A DNA stretch of 64,000 nucleotides from Forficula auricularia (taxonomy: Eukaryota; Arthropoda; Insecta; Dermaptera; Forficulidae). Positions 32,206-41,556 of the stretch are shown here, piece after piece. The position numbers and the translations under genes are program-made. The DNA lies in assembly GCA_024734495.1 (NCBI GenBank), contig JALMQS010000089.1, positions 2,429,445-2,493,444 of the forward strand. Direction: 5' to 3'. Under the pieces are notes generated by a model. That model saw nothing but the letters and a program-made list of their open reading frames with translations. It was not told the origin of the DNA and searched no databases. Positions within the stretch are counted from its first letter, which is position 1. Every line of letters starts with the position of its first letter.

Positions 32206-35200
32206 CTCCGCCTAGGTAGTAGATATGCTGCCTAGCTGGTCCTAAGCCCAGATAAAGGAGGAAGGTTGGGCGTTAGGCCAACCACCTAACCCCGTAAAAA
32301 ATTGCTGGTTCAGGAACCTCTAAGAAAAGCCTCGGATATTGGACTGATTAATCGGAAACGGACCCGGCAAAGAAAAATGGAAATGAGAATTGGAACTTGG
32401 AATACTAGAACTCTATATAAAACTGGTGCAATACAATCTGCAATAATTGAATTAGAGAGGTATCAAATCGATATATGTGCTCTACAAGAAGTAAGATGGA
32501 CTAATGATGGAGAAGCTAACTTGGGCAACTCAACAATATATTACAGTGGTCATCCATCTCAACACATTTATGGAGTAGGCTTCGTGGTGAAGAACACTCT
32601 TCAAAGTGCAGTACTGCTGTTTAAGCCAATAAGTGAAAGAATATGTGTATTGAGGCTGAAGGGTAAATTTTACAATACGACCATTATCAACGCATATGCA
32701 CCTACAGATGGAGCGGATGAAGAAACAAAAGAAGAATTCTATGAAGAATTAGATAGAGTAATTCAAGTGGTCCCAACATATGACTCAAAAATAATCATTG
32801 GTGATATGAATGCAAAGATAGGGAGAGAATCTAGATACCGACCAGTTATTGGTAAGGATAGTTTGCATGAAGTCACAAATGATAACGGAAGTAGGCTGAT
32901 TAACTTCGCTACTGCAAGTAACCTTATTATTTCCAGTACATATTTCCCGCGAAAAGATATTTATAAACAGACGTGGTATTCTCCTGATGGGCGAACCAAA
33001 AATCAGATAGATCATATATTAATTGACGAGAGACATAAAAGTAACATCAAAAATGTCAGAAGTTATAGAGGAGCGGAAATAGATAGTGACCATATATTAG
33101 TCGTTGCTAGAATAAGAAACACCATCAGAAAAACACCAAAATATCGGGAGAGTGAGAAATTCAGGGTAGATATAGAGAAATTAAATAACTTAGAATTCAA
33201 AGAAAAGTTCCAGGTGGAAGTGAAGAACAGATTTGAAATCTTTGGAAATTACGATTTAGAGACCGAAGATATGGATCAGACTTGGACGAAAGTAAAGAAT
33301 AGTATAAAGACTGCTGCCCTGAATATACTTGGCAAGCCGACTAAAAGAAAGAAAAAGCCTTGGTTTGACGAGCCGTGTAAAATACAAGTGGAAAAGAAGC
33401 ATAGAGCAAGACAAAGGTATTTGTCTAATCCCCAGTACAAGGAAGAGTATGAAGAAATAAGAAGACAAGCCAATCGATTCATTAAACAAACAAAAAATGA
33501 ATTCTTCAAAAAGAAGATAGAAAATCTAGCGGAATCATACGACCAAGGAAGGGTAAGAAACTTCTATGCGGAAATAAGGCAAGAGAAGAACGGATTCAAA
33601 CCAAGAACCAGGGCTGTCTTGGATAGGGATGGTGAAGAAATTATGGATAGATTTGATGTGGTCTGCCGTTGGAGAGAGTATTTTAATGATTTACTTAATT
33701 TTGACGAGCCGAGTAATACAATACAGGTGAATGCATTGGACCCGGGGGATAATTATGTACTGGAACCCTCGATTCAGGAGATAGAAGAAGCAATTAAAAA
33801 GTTAAAAAAGGGAAAATCAGCCGGAAAGGACGAAATAGCAGCAGAATTATTGAAGAGTGGGGGTAAAGAGCTGTGCAAGATGATACACGTATTATTATTA
33901 AAAGTCTGGAAGGAAGAGAAAATTCCGGCAGAATGGCATGACGCTATTATTGTTCCTATACACAAAAAAGGAAATTATAAAAAGGTGTGAAAACTTCAGA
34001 GGAATATCAATCTTACCAACAGCTTATAAGATATTAAGTTATATCTTACTAAAACGTCTGACTCCGTTTGCTGAAGAATGCCTTGGGGATTACCAATGCG
34101 GCTTTCGGAGAAGAAGATCTACAACTGACCAAGTATTTAATATAAGACAAATAATGGAAAACGATGGGAATTTGCGCTCGATATCGCCACCTTTTCATCG
34201 ATTTCAAGCAGGCATATGATAGCGTACATGGAGAGAGCCTGTGGAATATTATGAACGAGTTTGAGTCCCTCATAAACTAATAAAGTTGGTCAGAGGCCTG
34301 TGTGGAAAACTCAAGAGCCTATGTTAAGGTAGAGGATAGGTATTCGGAGCCATTTAGCATCAAAACAGGACTACGACAAGGAGATGCAATATCACCCCTG
34401 CTTTTCAACCTTATTCTGGAAAAAGTTATAAGAATTTTAGATGAAGGAGAGAAGGAACTACCACTGAATGGTCTGCATAAAGTATTTGCATATGCGGATG
34501 ATATTGCGATTGTAGCGAATAGAGAAGAGGTGTTCGGTGGACATGCATGATAAAATCAAATACATGGGCCTAAGAGTTGGTCTTAAGATAAATGCTGAAA
34601 AGACCAAAGCAATGAAAGTATCAAGACATAGCAACAACGACAACAATAGCTTGAGATGTGAGATGATGATACGAGTATGCTGATGATTTTGCTTATTTAG
34701 GGACTCTTATAACAACAAAGAATGAAGTAGGCAAGGAAATTCAGACTCGAATAATGAAAGGAAACCGTCAGTGGCAGCCTTAAATAGCCTGCTCAAAAAT
34801 AAAACCTCTCAAGAAAAACTTAAAATTAAAATCTACAACGCCATTATCTCGACCGGTGGTGCTCTATGGGTGTGAGACATGGACCAGCGACCCTATTCTG
34901 ATCAGAAAAATCTAATGTCCTTCGAAAACAAGATCTTGAAGAGAATAAGTGGAATGATTAGAGATAGTGTTACCGGCGAATGGAGGTTTAGAAGTGCAAG
35001 GGAAGTGAGAGAATTAACAGGGCAGCCTTACATCACGAGCTGTATAAGATCACGAAGGCTAGCTTGGGTGGGACATGTGGTGCGTGCTGATGAAGATCGA
35101 GCTATCAGCAGGATCTACGAAGCAAAGTCCGATAGGAAGAAGACCACCAGGTAGACCACGGCAAAGATGGATGGACAATATAACCAGAGATCTTGAAGAG

Positions 35201-35326
35201 TTGGGTGCTCAAAGGAAATTGGAACTCTATAGCAAGGGATAGGACAAAATGGCGAGGCATTATGGAGGAGGCTAAAACATTGGAAATGTTGTTCGGCCAC
35301 AGGAAGTGAAGTGCGTAAGTAAGTGT
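32206..35326 (+). mobile_element. Full-length RTE-type LINE, 3.1 kb, 12-bp target duplication
   Basis: Flanked by AAATGTAAGGTA on both sides (32,194-32,205 and 35,327-35,338). The 5' leader (32,206-32,376) has the conserved TAAGCCCAGATAAAGGAGG-type segment near 32,251; the 3' end is a short TAAG-type repeat near 35,315. The length is that of a complete RTE/CFDP2-like element. Confidence 0.85.
32377..35310 (+). pseudogene. RTE-type endonuclease/reverse transcriptase polyprotein, frameshifted
   Basis: Enables target-primed reverse transcription. The frame is open from a TTG at 32,302, but the first ATG before the nuclease is 32,377 (MEMRIGTWNTRTL). Endonuclease motifs are intact: WNTRTL, LQEVRW, NAYAPT, GDMNAKIG, IDHIL, DSDHILVV. 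The reverse transcriptase follows: GKSAGKDEIAAELL, IVPIHKKG (frameshift near 33,980), YQCGFRRRRSTTDQ, FIDFKQAYDS (after a frameshift near 34,180), a GLRQGDAISPLLF segment, and FAYADDIAIV (about 34,485-34,515). Further breaks lie near 34,540-34,880 before a C-terminal RRLAWVGHVVRADEDR segment. The endonuclease half is continuous for 560 codons, so the copy is fairly young. Confidence 0.88.
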
Positions 35327-35859
35327 AAATGTAAGGTAGTTCTTTGAGAAAAGCAACTGAAAAATGAAGAATTAACGAACTTCCACATGAACAAATCAAG
35401 TTTAGATGATACTCCATCGTATCAAAAATACTCAGAAAAAATTTCAAATCTTAGAACTGAATTTGAAACAAGATTTAAAGATTTTAATTCTTTGAAAGAA
35501 AATTTTGTTTGTTTTCTACTCGAAAATTACCATATGAAATTATCTCCATGTTTGTAAGTACTTATCGGTGCGAGCAGTTATATAATGTATTATTCGAAAT
35601 AAACCTAAGTTTCTATGAATATTGATTTTTTTTTGCGGCCAAAGTTAAACCTTGTTTGTTTGGCACAAGGTAGCCTTTGAGTTTGACACGCTTGGTTTAG
35701 ATGGTTTAATCTTCATCATCAGTGCTTTTATTTAGAAATATTTCAATTATATATATGAATTGGAGTAATTTTTGGAGACGGACTGATAAGTGAATTAAGT
35801 GGATATTGATGAGGCAGTCCAAAAAAGAAGAAGATAATTTACACTATCTTTTTATTCAT

Positions 35860-35903
35860 AAAACCGACGTTTCGGAGGCTATTCCCTCCTTCTTCAGGGT
35901 TTT
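35860..35903 (-). ncRNA. Hammerhead ribozyme motif, outer left arm
   Basis: Minus strand: AAAACC / GGTTTT stem I (6 bp), CTGAAGA, unpaired A, GGAGG/CCTCC stem II, GAAAC, GTC. Core intact. Confidence 0.65.
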
Positions 35904-36127
35904 GAAAAGTCAGTGAAGGAAATCCAATGCTGGCATTCCCCTCTGTCTCCTCTTTCAGTGGCATTACATTGTAATTCTGCTGATAATGAAATACAATATA
36001 TTATTTGATAGAGATTTTCTTTAGGAGACGGACTGGTATAAATATGCAATTGGATGTTGATGAAAGCAGTCCACGGTGGTTGTAAAAAATAAGACTATAG
36101 AGGTTTTATTATTTTACATTTATTTAT

Positions 36128-36172
36128 TAAACCGACGTTTCGGAGATTTATTCTCTCCTTCTTCAGGGTAAC
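36128..36172 (-). ncRNA. Hammerhead ribozyme motif, inner left arm
   Basis: Minus strand: ACC/GGT proximal stem I, CTGAAGA, unpaired A, GGAG/CTCC stem II with a longer loop, GAAAC, GTC. Mirror of 36,442-36,488. Confidence 0.6.
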
Positions 36173-36441
36173 AAAAAGTCAATGAAAGTAGTTCAAAAAA
36201 TAGTTACTTTCTGTCTCCTTTGACAATGCCAAAAAAACATTATAAAAATTCTTTTTCATCTCGAATAGAAAACAGTAAAAAGCAATTGATGATCCATATG
36301 TTAATAAAATTAACGTATGGATCATCAATTGCTTTTTACTGTTTTCTATTCGAGATGAAAAAGAATTTTTATAATGTTTTTTTGGCATTGTCAAAGGAGA
36401 CAGAAAGTAACTATTTTTTGAACTACTTTCATTGACTTTTT

Positions 36442-36488
36442 GTTACCCTGAAGAAGGAGAGAATAAATCTCCGAAACGTCGGTTTAAC
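36442..36488 (+). ncRNA. Hammerhead ribozyme motif, inner right arm
   Basis: CTGAAGA at 36,448-36,454, unpaired A, GGAG (36,456-36,459) with CTCC (36,469-36,472), GAAA (36,473-36,476), CGTC (36,477-36,480), and stem I strands TACC and GGTTTA. Confidence 0.6.
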
Positions 36489-36642
36489 AAATAAATGTAA
36501 AATAATAAAACCTCTATAGTCTTATTTTTTACAACCACCGTGGACTGCTTTCATCAACATCCAATTACAATATATTATTGTTACTGCCACTGAAAGAGGA
36601 GACAGAGGGAATGCCGCATTGGATTTCCTTCACTGACTTTTC

Positions 36643-36685
36643 AAAACCCTGAAGAAGGAGGAATAGCCTCCGAAACGTCGGTTTT
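36643..36685 (+). ncRNA. Hammerhead ribozyme motif, outer right arm (best formed)
   Basis: AAAACC (36,643-36,648) pairs with GGTTTT (36,680-36,685); CTGAAGA core (36,649-36,655); one unpaired A; GGAGG (36,657-36,661) pairs with CCTCC (36,667-36,671); GAAA (36,672-36,675); minimal stem III C76-G77; cleavage expected after C 36,679. All core positions of the hammerhead except the free position 7 agree with consensus. Confidence 0.7.
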
Positions 36686-36779
36686 ATGAATAAAAAGATA
36701 GTGTAAATTATCTTCTTCTTTGTTGACCTCATCAATATCCACTTAATATATATGAATATTTGCACCAAGCAGTAGACAA

Positions 36780-37031
36780 CCTCAATGAGTTCCCGTTATG
36801 ATTAATTTTTTTTGAATATCCCTCCTACAGAGATAAGTAGCTTATAATTTTGATTAATATGTATATTATGATACAAAAAAATACTGATTTTCTCTAGAAG
36901 AAATATTTTAGATTATTTATTAATTTAAACTATGTAAACTAACCTTTATAAATTGGATAATGTTTGGGATTGTTAAGAATCATATTGATATCAATAATCT
37001 GAAATGAATCCATTATTTATATATTTATATA
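36780..37031. repeat. Repeat C, left part
   Basis: A repeat C copy (CCTCCTACAGAGATAAGTAG onward) that is interrupted by the long-TIR element at 37,032, resumes at 38,275, is interrupted by the hAT element at 38,376, resumes at 40,009, is interrupted again by the Penelope insert at 40,066 and continues from 41,544 to about 41,990. Confidence 0.7.
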
Positions 37032-38274
37032 CCGGGTGAGTTTTTTATCTTGAGACAGTCTTATAACTCAAAAACAGTGTATTATATGAAAAAAAGTTTC
37101 AAATAAAAGATTATTTATATCAGGGGGGAAACTAAACTAACGCTATTGTTTGTCGACCTAGAACAAGCTTTCAAGGGTATTTCGAGGTCAAGTTCTGTTT
37201 TTTAAATGGAAACCTATATGTTTCTGTACATATTCTGAATCTACAAAAAAAACTGAACAACTTTTATTAGAACTATTTTTTATACGACATCAAATAAAGA
37301 AAATATTAAATCAATTAGATCTCAAAAAAATCTTAATAATTATTTTTAACAATTATTCAACTTAATTATCAAATAATAATGATTAAATAATTAATTATTA
37401 AATAAATATTTATTAAATCGAAAAGTCACAACAATGAAAATAATGATGAATGATGTTTATAATGATCTTAAAACTTCATTATACGTAGGTACACAGATTT
37501 AAGAGATTATTTAATAGAACTATTTAAAATTCTTGAGTTTAAAAAAGATTATTTCTCGTGTCAATCCAATAGATAGTTATATTGTATTACCATAATAAAA
37601 ATGTAGCACTTTTAGTTGAAGAAAGAATTGAAATGGTCTTAATTTATGGTGAATGTGGAAGAAGTGTTATGGGGCTGCCATTGAAATGGATGCCGAGCGT
37701 TTTCTGATAGGAATACACCCTCCCAAGCTTCATTTTATCGTGTTGTAAATCTGTTAAAAAAAAACAAGAAATGTAAAGGCTACGAAGAAACTGAAACAGG
37801 CCAAAATAAGGAAATTGGAACTGGAATTCATCCAGAAGACTTGCGATACACTCTGGAATGTCTCAGAACAGTGTCGCAAAATTATTAATTATTATTAAAT
37901 TATTATTTAATAATTAAATATTTGATCATTATTATTTGATAATTAAGTTGAATGATTGTTAAAAATAATTATTAGATTTTTTGAGATCTAATTGACTTAA
38001 TATTTTGTTTATTTGATGTCGTATAAAAAAATAGTTCTAATAAAAGATGTTCAGTTTTTTTTGTAGATTCAGAATATGTACAGAAACATATAGGTTTCCA
38101 TTTAAAAAACAGAACTTGACATTGAAATACCCTTGAAAGCTTGTTCTGGGTCGACAAACAATAGCATAGTTTAGTTTCCCCCCTGATATAAATAAACTTT
38201 TATTTGAAACCTTTTTTCATATAATGCACTGTTTTTGAGTTATAAGACTGTCTCAAGATAAAAAACTCACCCGG
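37032..38274. mobile_element. Long-TIR Tc1/mariner-like element (1.24 kb)
   Basis: Arms of about 390 bp are inverted repeats (37,032-37,420 and 37,890-38,274), starting CCGGGTGAGTTTTTTATCTT; TATA flanks both ends. The central 470 bp hold a relic of an N-terminal helix-turn-helix domain. A second copy, split by a LINE, is at 46,860-48,852. Confidence 0.78.
37605..37800 (+). pseudogene. Relic of a transposase N-terminal helix-turn-helix (DUF4817-like)
   Basis: Reads VEERIEMVLIYGECGRS, then after frame changes a segment resembling an AERF-x-DRxHPS stretch and FYRVVNLLK. This pattern is common at the start of insect mariner-like transposases (DUF4817-type). Stops and shifts are frequent; the catalytic domain is missing. 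Confidence 0.5.
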
Positions 38275-38644
38275 TATATATATTTTAAATATATATTTTA
38301 TTGAACAATTCTCAAATTGAAAGGGGGATATATAGGTAAGTCAAGGCCAATTTAAGAATTGATCAAATATGCAGTCAGCGCCGTAACTAGGCAGGTGCAA
38401 CTGGTGCACCCGCACAGGGCCCAGAGATCTAGGGGGCCCTAAAACGAAATTGTTAATTGAATTTTCTTTAAAAAAATTTTATTCGAGATTTTAAAACACA
38501 AATTAAAATTTGAAGCATCGATATTAGTAGACGATTTAAAAACTGCAACACCACTTGAAATTTTACAAGGTCTGCATGATTTGAATCTTATCCAAACATT
38601 AATATTGCTATACTCCCAGTATCAATTGCTCATTAACTTTAGAC

Positions 38645-39020
38645 GACCGCCTGTTGTTCAATAAACATTTAGATAATAAACTGGTGAAAGCCAATAAAGC
38701 GTTCATGGCGCTCAAAGAATTGTTCTTTAAGGCACATATTGATCCAAAATTAAAAATAATGAGCTACTCTACATTTATAAGACCTATCATCACATACGGA
38801 TGTAGCGTTTGGTTTAACCAAAGCGCATCCGCAATGGAAAGCTCTTAAAATTTTCGAAAGAAAATGTCTAAGCGCGTGAACAGAGCTTATGTACAGAAGC
38901 CCAGAATCAAATTATCGAGAAATATATATCAAACACAAAATTATATAATTTGGCCCAAATAAGCAGAATTGATTGCTTCATTCTGAAATTTAATTCGGAA
39001 AATACTATATCTTCAGGTAG
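38645..39020 (+). pseudogene. LINE reverse transcriptase C-terminal fragment inside the hAT
   Basis: FNKHLDNKLVKANKAFMALK, then KIMSYSTFIRPIITYGCSVW (the RT thumb RP-x-x-TYG motif) and after a frame change IFERKCLSA. The last 100 bases (about 38,920-39,020) recur at 39,606-39,703 after an inserted segment. Confidence 0.72.
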
Positions 39021-39094
39021 TTTTTATTATTATTATTATTTTCTATTCTTTTCTCTCACTTTTGAAGGGAGGTTTGTTTACTATACATCGGCTG

Positions 39095-39310
39095 TAAACA
39101 GCAGAGATGATAGCTTCTGTTTTGGTTATTATCTTGTTGAAGCGAAGCGTTCAGGGAACCGCCGGACTGTGGCGCACGTACTCAGCAGTACAGCCTTCTG
39201 CACCGTCGTGATAATGCCCCCTCCAAAAATGCCCAGCTCCTTTAAGTTCTTAGGGAGCGTCTTCGGGACGATACCAGTCGCAGACATGACACAAGGGGCA
39301 CCATTAGCAC
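39095..39310 (-). pseudogene. C-terminal relic of a second LINE, antisense
   Basis: Minus strand reads MSATGIVPKTLPKNLKELG and VQKAVLLSTCATVRRFLNAS, a C-terminal signature common in insect LINE polyproteins (a VIGATGVIPK-type strand, then a QKAVLL-x-TC-x-x-VRKFL helix). ATT repeats at 39,020-39,040 and 39,362-39,395 suggest LINE tails at its borders. Confidence 0.6.
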
Positions 39311-40065
39311 TCTATCCTGTCTCCACATTTTCCTAATTTCTTCCATGCTGAGCTCAAGATATTATTTATTATTATTATTATTATTATTATTTATTGAGTA
39401 ACCAACTTATTATACAATTTCATTTACAATAATTTTGATTCAATTTCTAGTACATGCCCGAAATGGGCTTCGGTACTTTCTTTTAATATATTGAAAAAAG
39501 GTAATTATTTGTTTACATTTACTGAATTTGTACATATTGTTAATTTCAATCATGTGTTTCAATTTTCCTCTTCTTCGTCTTCATTAATCGATAAAGTTCT
39601 TGATCAGAAATATATATCAAACACAAAATTATTATAATTCGGCCCAAATAAGCAGAATTGATTGCTTCATTCTAAATTTAATTCGAAAATACTATATTCA
39701 GGTAGTTAAAGTAACAGAGAATAGTTTAATTTTTGGATCAGTATACCCGAACGAACTATACTTTGAGAAAACCCTTCAAACGAGTTTTATTACCACCTGA
39801 AGCATCTTGACTTTGCTCAAATGAAAGCTAAAAGAGTACAATTAAATGAAAATTAAATATTCTTATAATATAAATAATGTAATATATTTTTGTGTACAAT
39901 ACATTTTTTATATGATATCTATTTGAACTATAATTACTTTTTCCCAAAGAATATAGGGGCCCTAAAATTTTTTTGCACAGGGCCCTAAAAAAGCTAGTTA
40001 CGGCGCTGTATGCAGTGTTATCATTGTTGAATTTTATGTTTATTGATTAATGTAAAAATGTCTCT

Positions 40066-40505
40066 AAAGTTGTTGTTCTCCAAATATAAAATAGATCTAG
40101 TGCCAAAAATAGGCAATAATTTGTCTTTCCTGTTCAATAACAAAGACAAAATAGAAAAAAATCAATCAATGTAATGTAGTTTATAAAATATCTTGCATTG
40201 ATTGTAATAAAATTTATATAGGCACAACAGGTAGACCTATGGAAAAAAGATTATATGAACACAAAAGATCTGTGCTTAAAAAAGAGAACAACAACCAAAC
40301 AGCATTGGCACAACATGCGCGGACTGAGGGTCATAATTTTGATTTTGAAAATTTTAATATAATTGACTATGAAAAAAATTAAACAAAACGTTTTTTCAAG
40401 GAACCGTGTTTCATCCAACAAAGCCTAAAAAAGACAGTAAATTACAAGGTAGACACGGGCTTTTTAATGATGGAATACAAAATTTTAATTGAAATGACAA
40501 ATAAA
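40066..40505 (+). pseudogene. Penelope-like ORF C-terminus with GIY-YIG endonuclease
   Basis: Penelope-like elements join a reverse transcriptase to a GIY-YIG nuclease. Here an upstream segment (FSKYKIDLVPKIGNNLSFLF) is followed, after a frameshift at about 40,165, by the nuclease: VVYKISCIDC, IYIGTTGRPMEKRLYEHKRS and ALAQHARTEGHNF, containing the paired cysteines, the Y-IG strand, the catalytic-type arginine (R of EKRL) and the EH pair expected of the family. A TAA after DYEKN near 40,380 breaks it; similarity continues briefly after it. The reverse transcriptase itself is missing. Confidence 0.85.
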
Positions 40506-40571
40506 TAAACATTTATGCTTTTTTTTATTAATTAATTGCGCGTGCCAGAAAGTGTAGACAATTTTGTGGTC

Positions 40572-41021
40572 CACAAAGAGAAACAAAGAGGTTGTCCTCT
40601 GCTTGATGCAAATAAACATACACACATATATATCGAGATGATATATCTGTATATATATTATTTATTTGTTTGAGACTATAGTTTCGAAGACTTGGTCTTC
40701 ATCATCAGTCTTTCTTCAATTATAAATGTTTTTCATGGAGTCAATATCATATGGATATTGAAAACTTGGTGTTCTTTCGTCACTGCTGGAGGGCTAGAGG
40801 AACTAGCTAGGACTTAGTTCCTAGCCCTCCAGCAGTGACGAAAAGAACACCAAGTTTTCAGTATCCATGATATTGACTCCATGAAAAAAACATTTATAAT
40901 AGAAAAGAAAGACTTGTAAGGAGTCTTCGAACTACTGAATGTAAACCAAATAAATAATATATATACAGATATCATGTGTATTTACATCAAGCAGAGGACA
41001 ACTTCTTGTTTCTCTTTGTGA
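40572..41021. repeat. Second palindrome of the 23-kb family, more diverged
   Basis: Arms 40,572-40,800 and 40,812-41,021 match the 23,063-23,612 palindrome (CCACAAAGAGAAAC, GAGTCAATATCATATGG) but with a different centre (GCTAGGACTTAG). The left arm retains a good hammerhead-like core (minus strand, 40,672-40,710); in the right arm the core is destroyed (about 40,900-40,940). Confidence 0.82.
40672..40710 (-). ncRNA. Hammerhead-like motif, 40-kb palindrome
   Basis: Same layout as 23,469-23,507: CTGATGA, unpaired T, GAAGAC/GTCTTC, GAAAC, TATA loop, GTC. Core intact. Confidence 0.5.
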
Positions 41022-41387
41022 GAATCAACAACTCTGCTACACAAAAAAACTTTTAAATTAAATTTTGTGGTCGTTGACCTTCGCTCGACTGGTCATTAAC
41101 AGTAATTAGTTGGTTAAATTTAAACCAGCTCTGGTGTTGACCATTTTTCGATTTTTTAAATTTCATTGGACTTTATTATAAGGAGATGTAAATAATTGTA
41201 TATTCGTATGTTGTCTCATTTTAAATTTGTATATATATATGTATGTGTGTGTTGTGTGATCGAGCTTTTTATCAATGTTCTGTACAAACTGATGGAGTCG
41301 GCACATTGGTGGGGGAGTGGGTGAGTACTTTTTTGACACCTGTAATTATAACAACTCACTGACTTGCCTATTGTGTGGTCCCACAGT

Positions 41388-41433
41388 TTCCACTGAGGAA
41401 GAGATGCTGAGAACGCTCTCGAAATATTTGGAA
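41388..41433 (+). ncRNA. Hammerhead ribozyme motif, distinct class
   Basis: TTCCA/TGGAA stem I (41,388-41,392 with 41,429-41,433), CTGAGGA core, one unpaired A, GAGA/TCTC stem II, GAAA, minimal stem III, and ATT at the cleavage position. Sequence differs from the other two hammerhead classes in the window, so it comes from another Penelope-type family. Confidence 0.62.
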
Positions 41434-41556
41434 TAACCATTTGAAAATCAAAATAAATTACTGGAAAGAAGCAAATTCAGTTTATTTATCCTAACAATAA
41501 AAAATTAATATATCCAGTACACACCAAGCCAGCAAAATTCTTATAAAAATGTCTCT

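Larger units (their letters stand above)
31838..35560 (+). mobile_element. hAT transposase relic (FAM200/ZBED5-like) split by two retroinsertions
   Basis: Three pieces read in order as a hAT transposase of the type annotated as FAM200/ZBED5-like: YYTEVRWLSCSKIFKQFWDL (31,850-31,915), WLQDSSSMVDITKQLTDS (about 32,100-32,155) and, after the LINE, LWEKQLKNEELTNFHMNK then NLRTEFETRFKDFNSLKENF (about 35,345-35,510). A 106-bp poly-A insert and a 3.1-kb LINE interrupt it. Stops and small losses show it is dead. Confidence 0.75.
35793..36748. repeat. Nested double palindrome of Penelope-type ends with four hammerhead motifs
   Basis: Outer arms (about 35,793-36,000 and 36,570-36,748) and inner arms (about 36,041-36,300 and 36,310-36,568) are each near-perfect inverted repeats; inner and outer belong to the same family (GGAGACGGACTG at 35,773 and 36,022, then GGATRTTGATGA, GCAGTCC). 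The symmetry gives an identical 71-residue open frame on both strands near 36,180-36,435, which is not evidence for a protein. Each of the four arms carries a hammerhead-type CTGAAGA ... GAAACGTC motif. Confidence 0.85.
38376..40008. mobile_element. Non-autonomous hAT element carrying LINE debris
   Basis: Perfect 15-bp terminal inverted repeats CAGCGCCGTAACTAG, flanked by the 8-bp duplication TATGCAGT (38,368-38,375 and 40,009-40,016), the hAT signature. Two uninterrupted target relatives exist at about 11,300 and 12,705. The interior has no hAT transposase; it carries pieces of LINEs and a 100-bp direct repeat. Confidence 0.9.
40066..41543 (+). mobile_element. 5'-truncated Penelope-like element with 13-bp target duplication
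   Basis: TAAAAATGTCTCT flanks both sides (40,053-40,065 and 41,544-41,556), and the uninterrupted repeat C copy near 11,335-11,360 confirms the site. The insert contains the end of the Penelope ORF with its GIY-YIG domain, then a palindrome (40,572-41,021) and a hammerhead motif (41,388-41,433). Confidence 0.78.
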
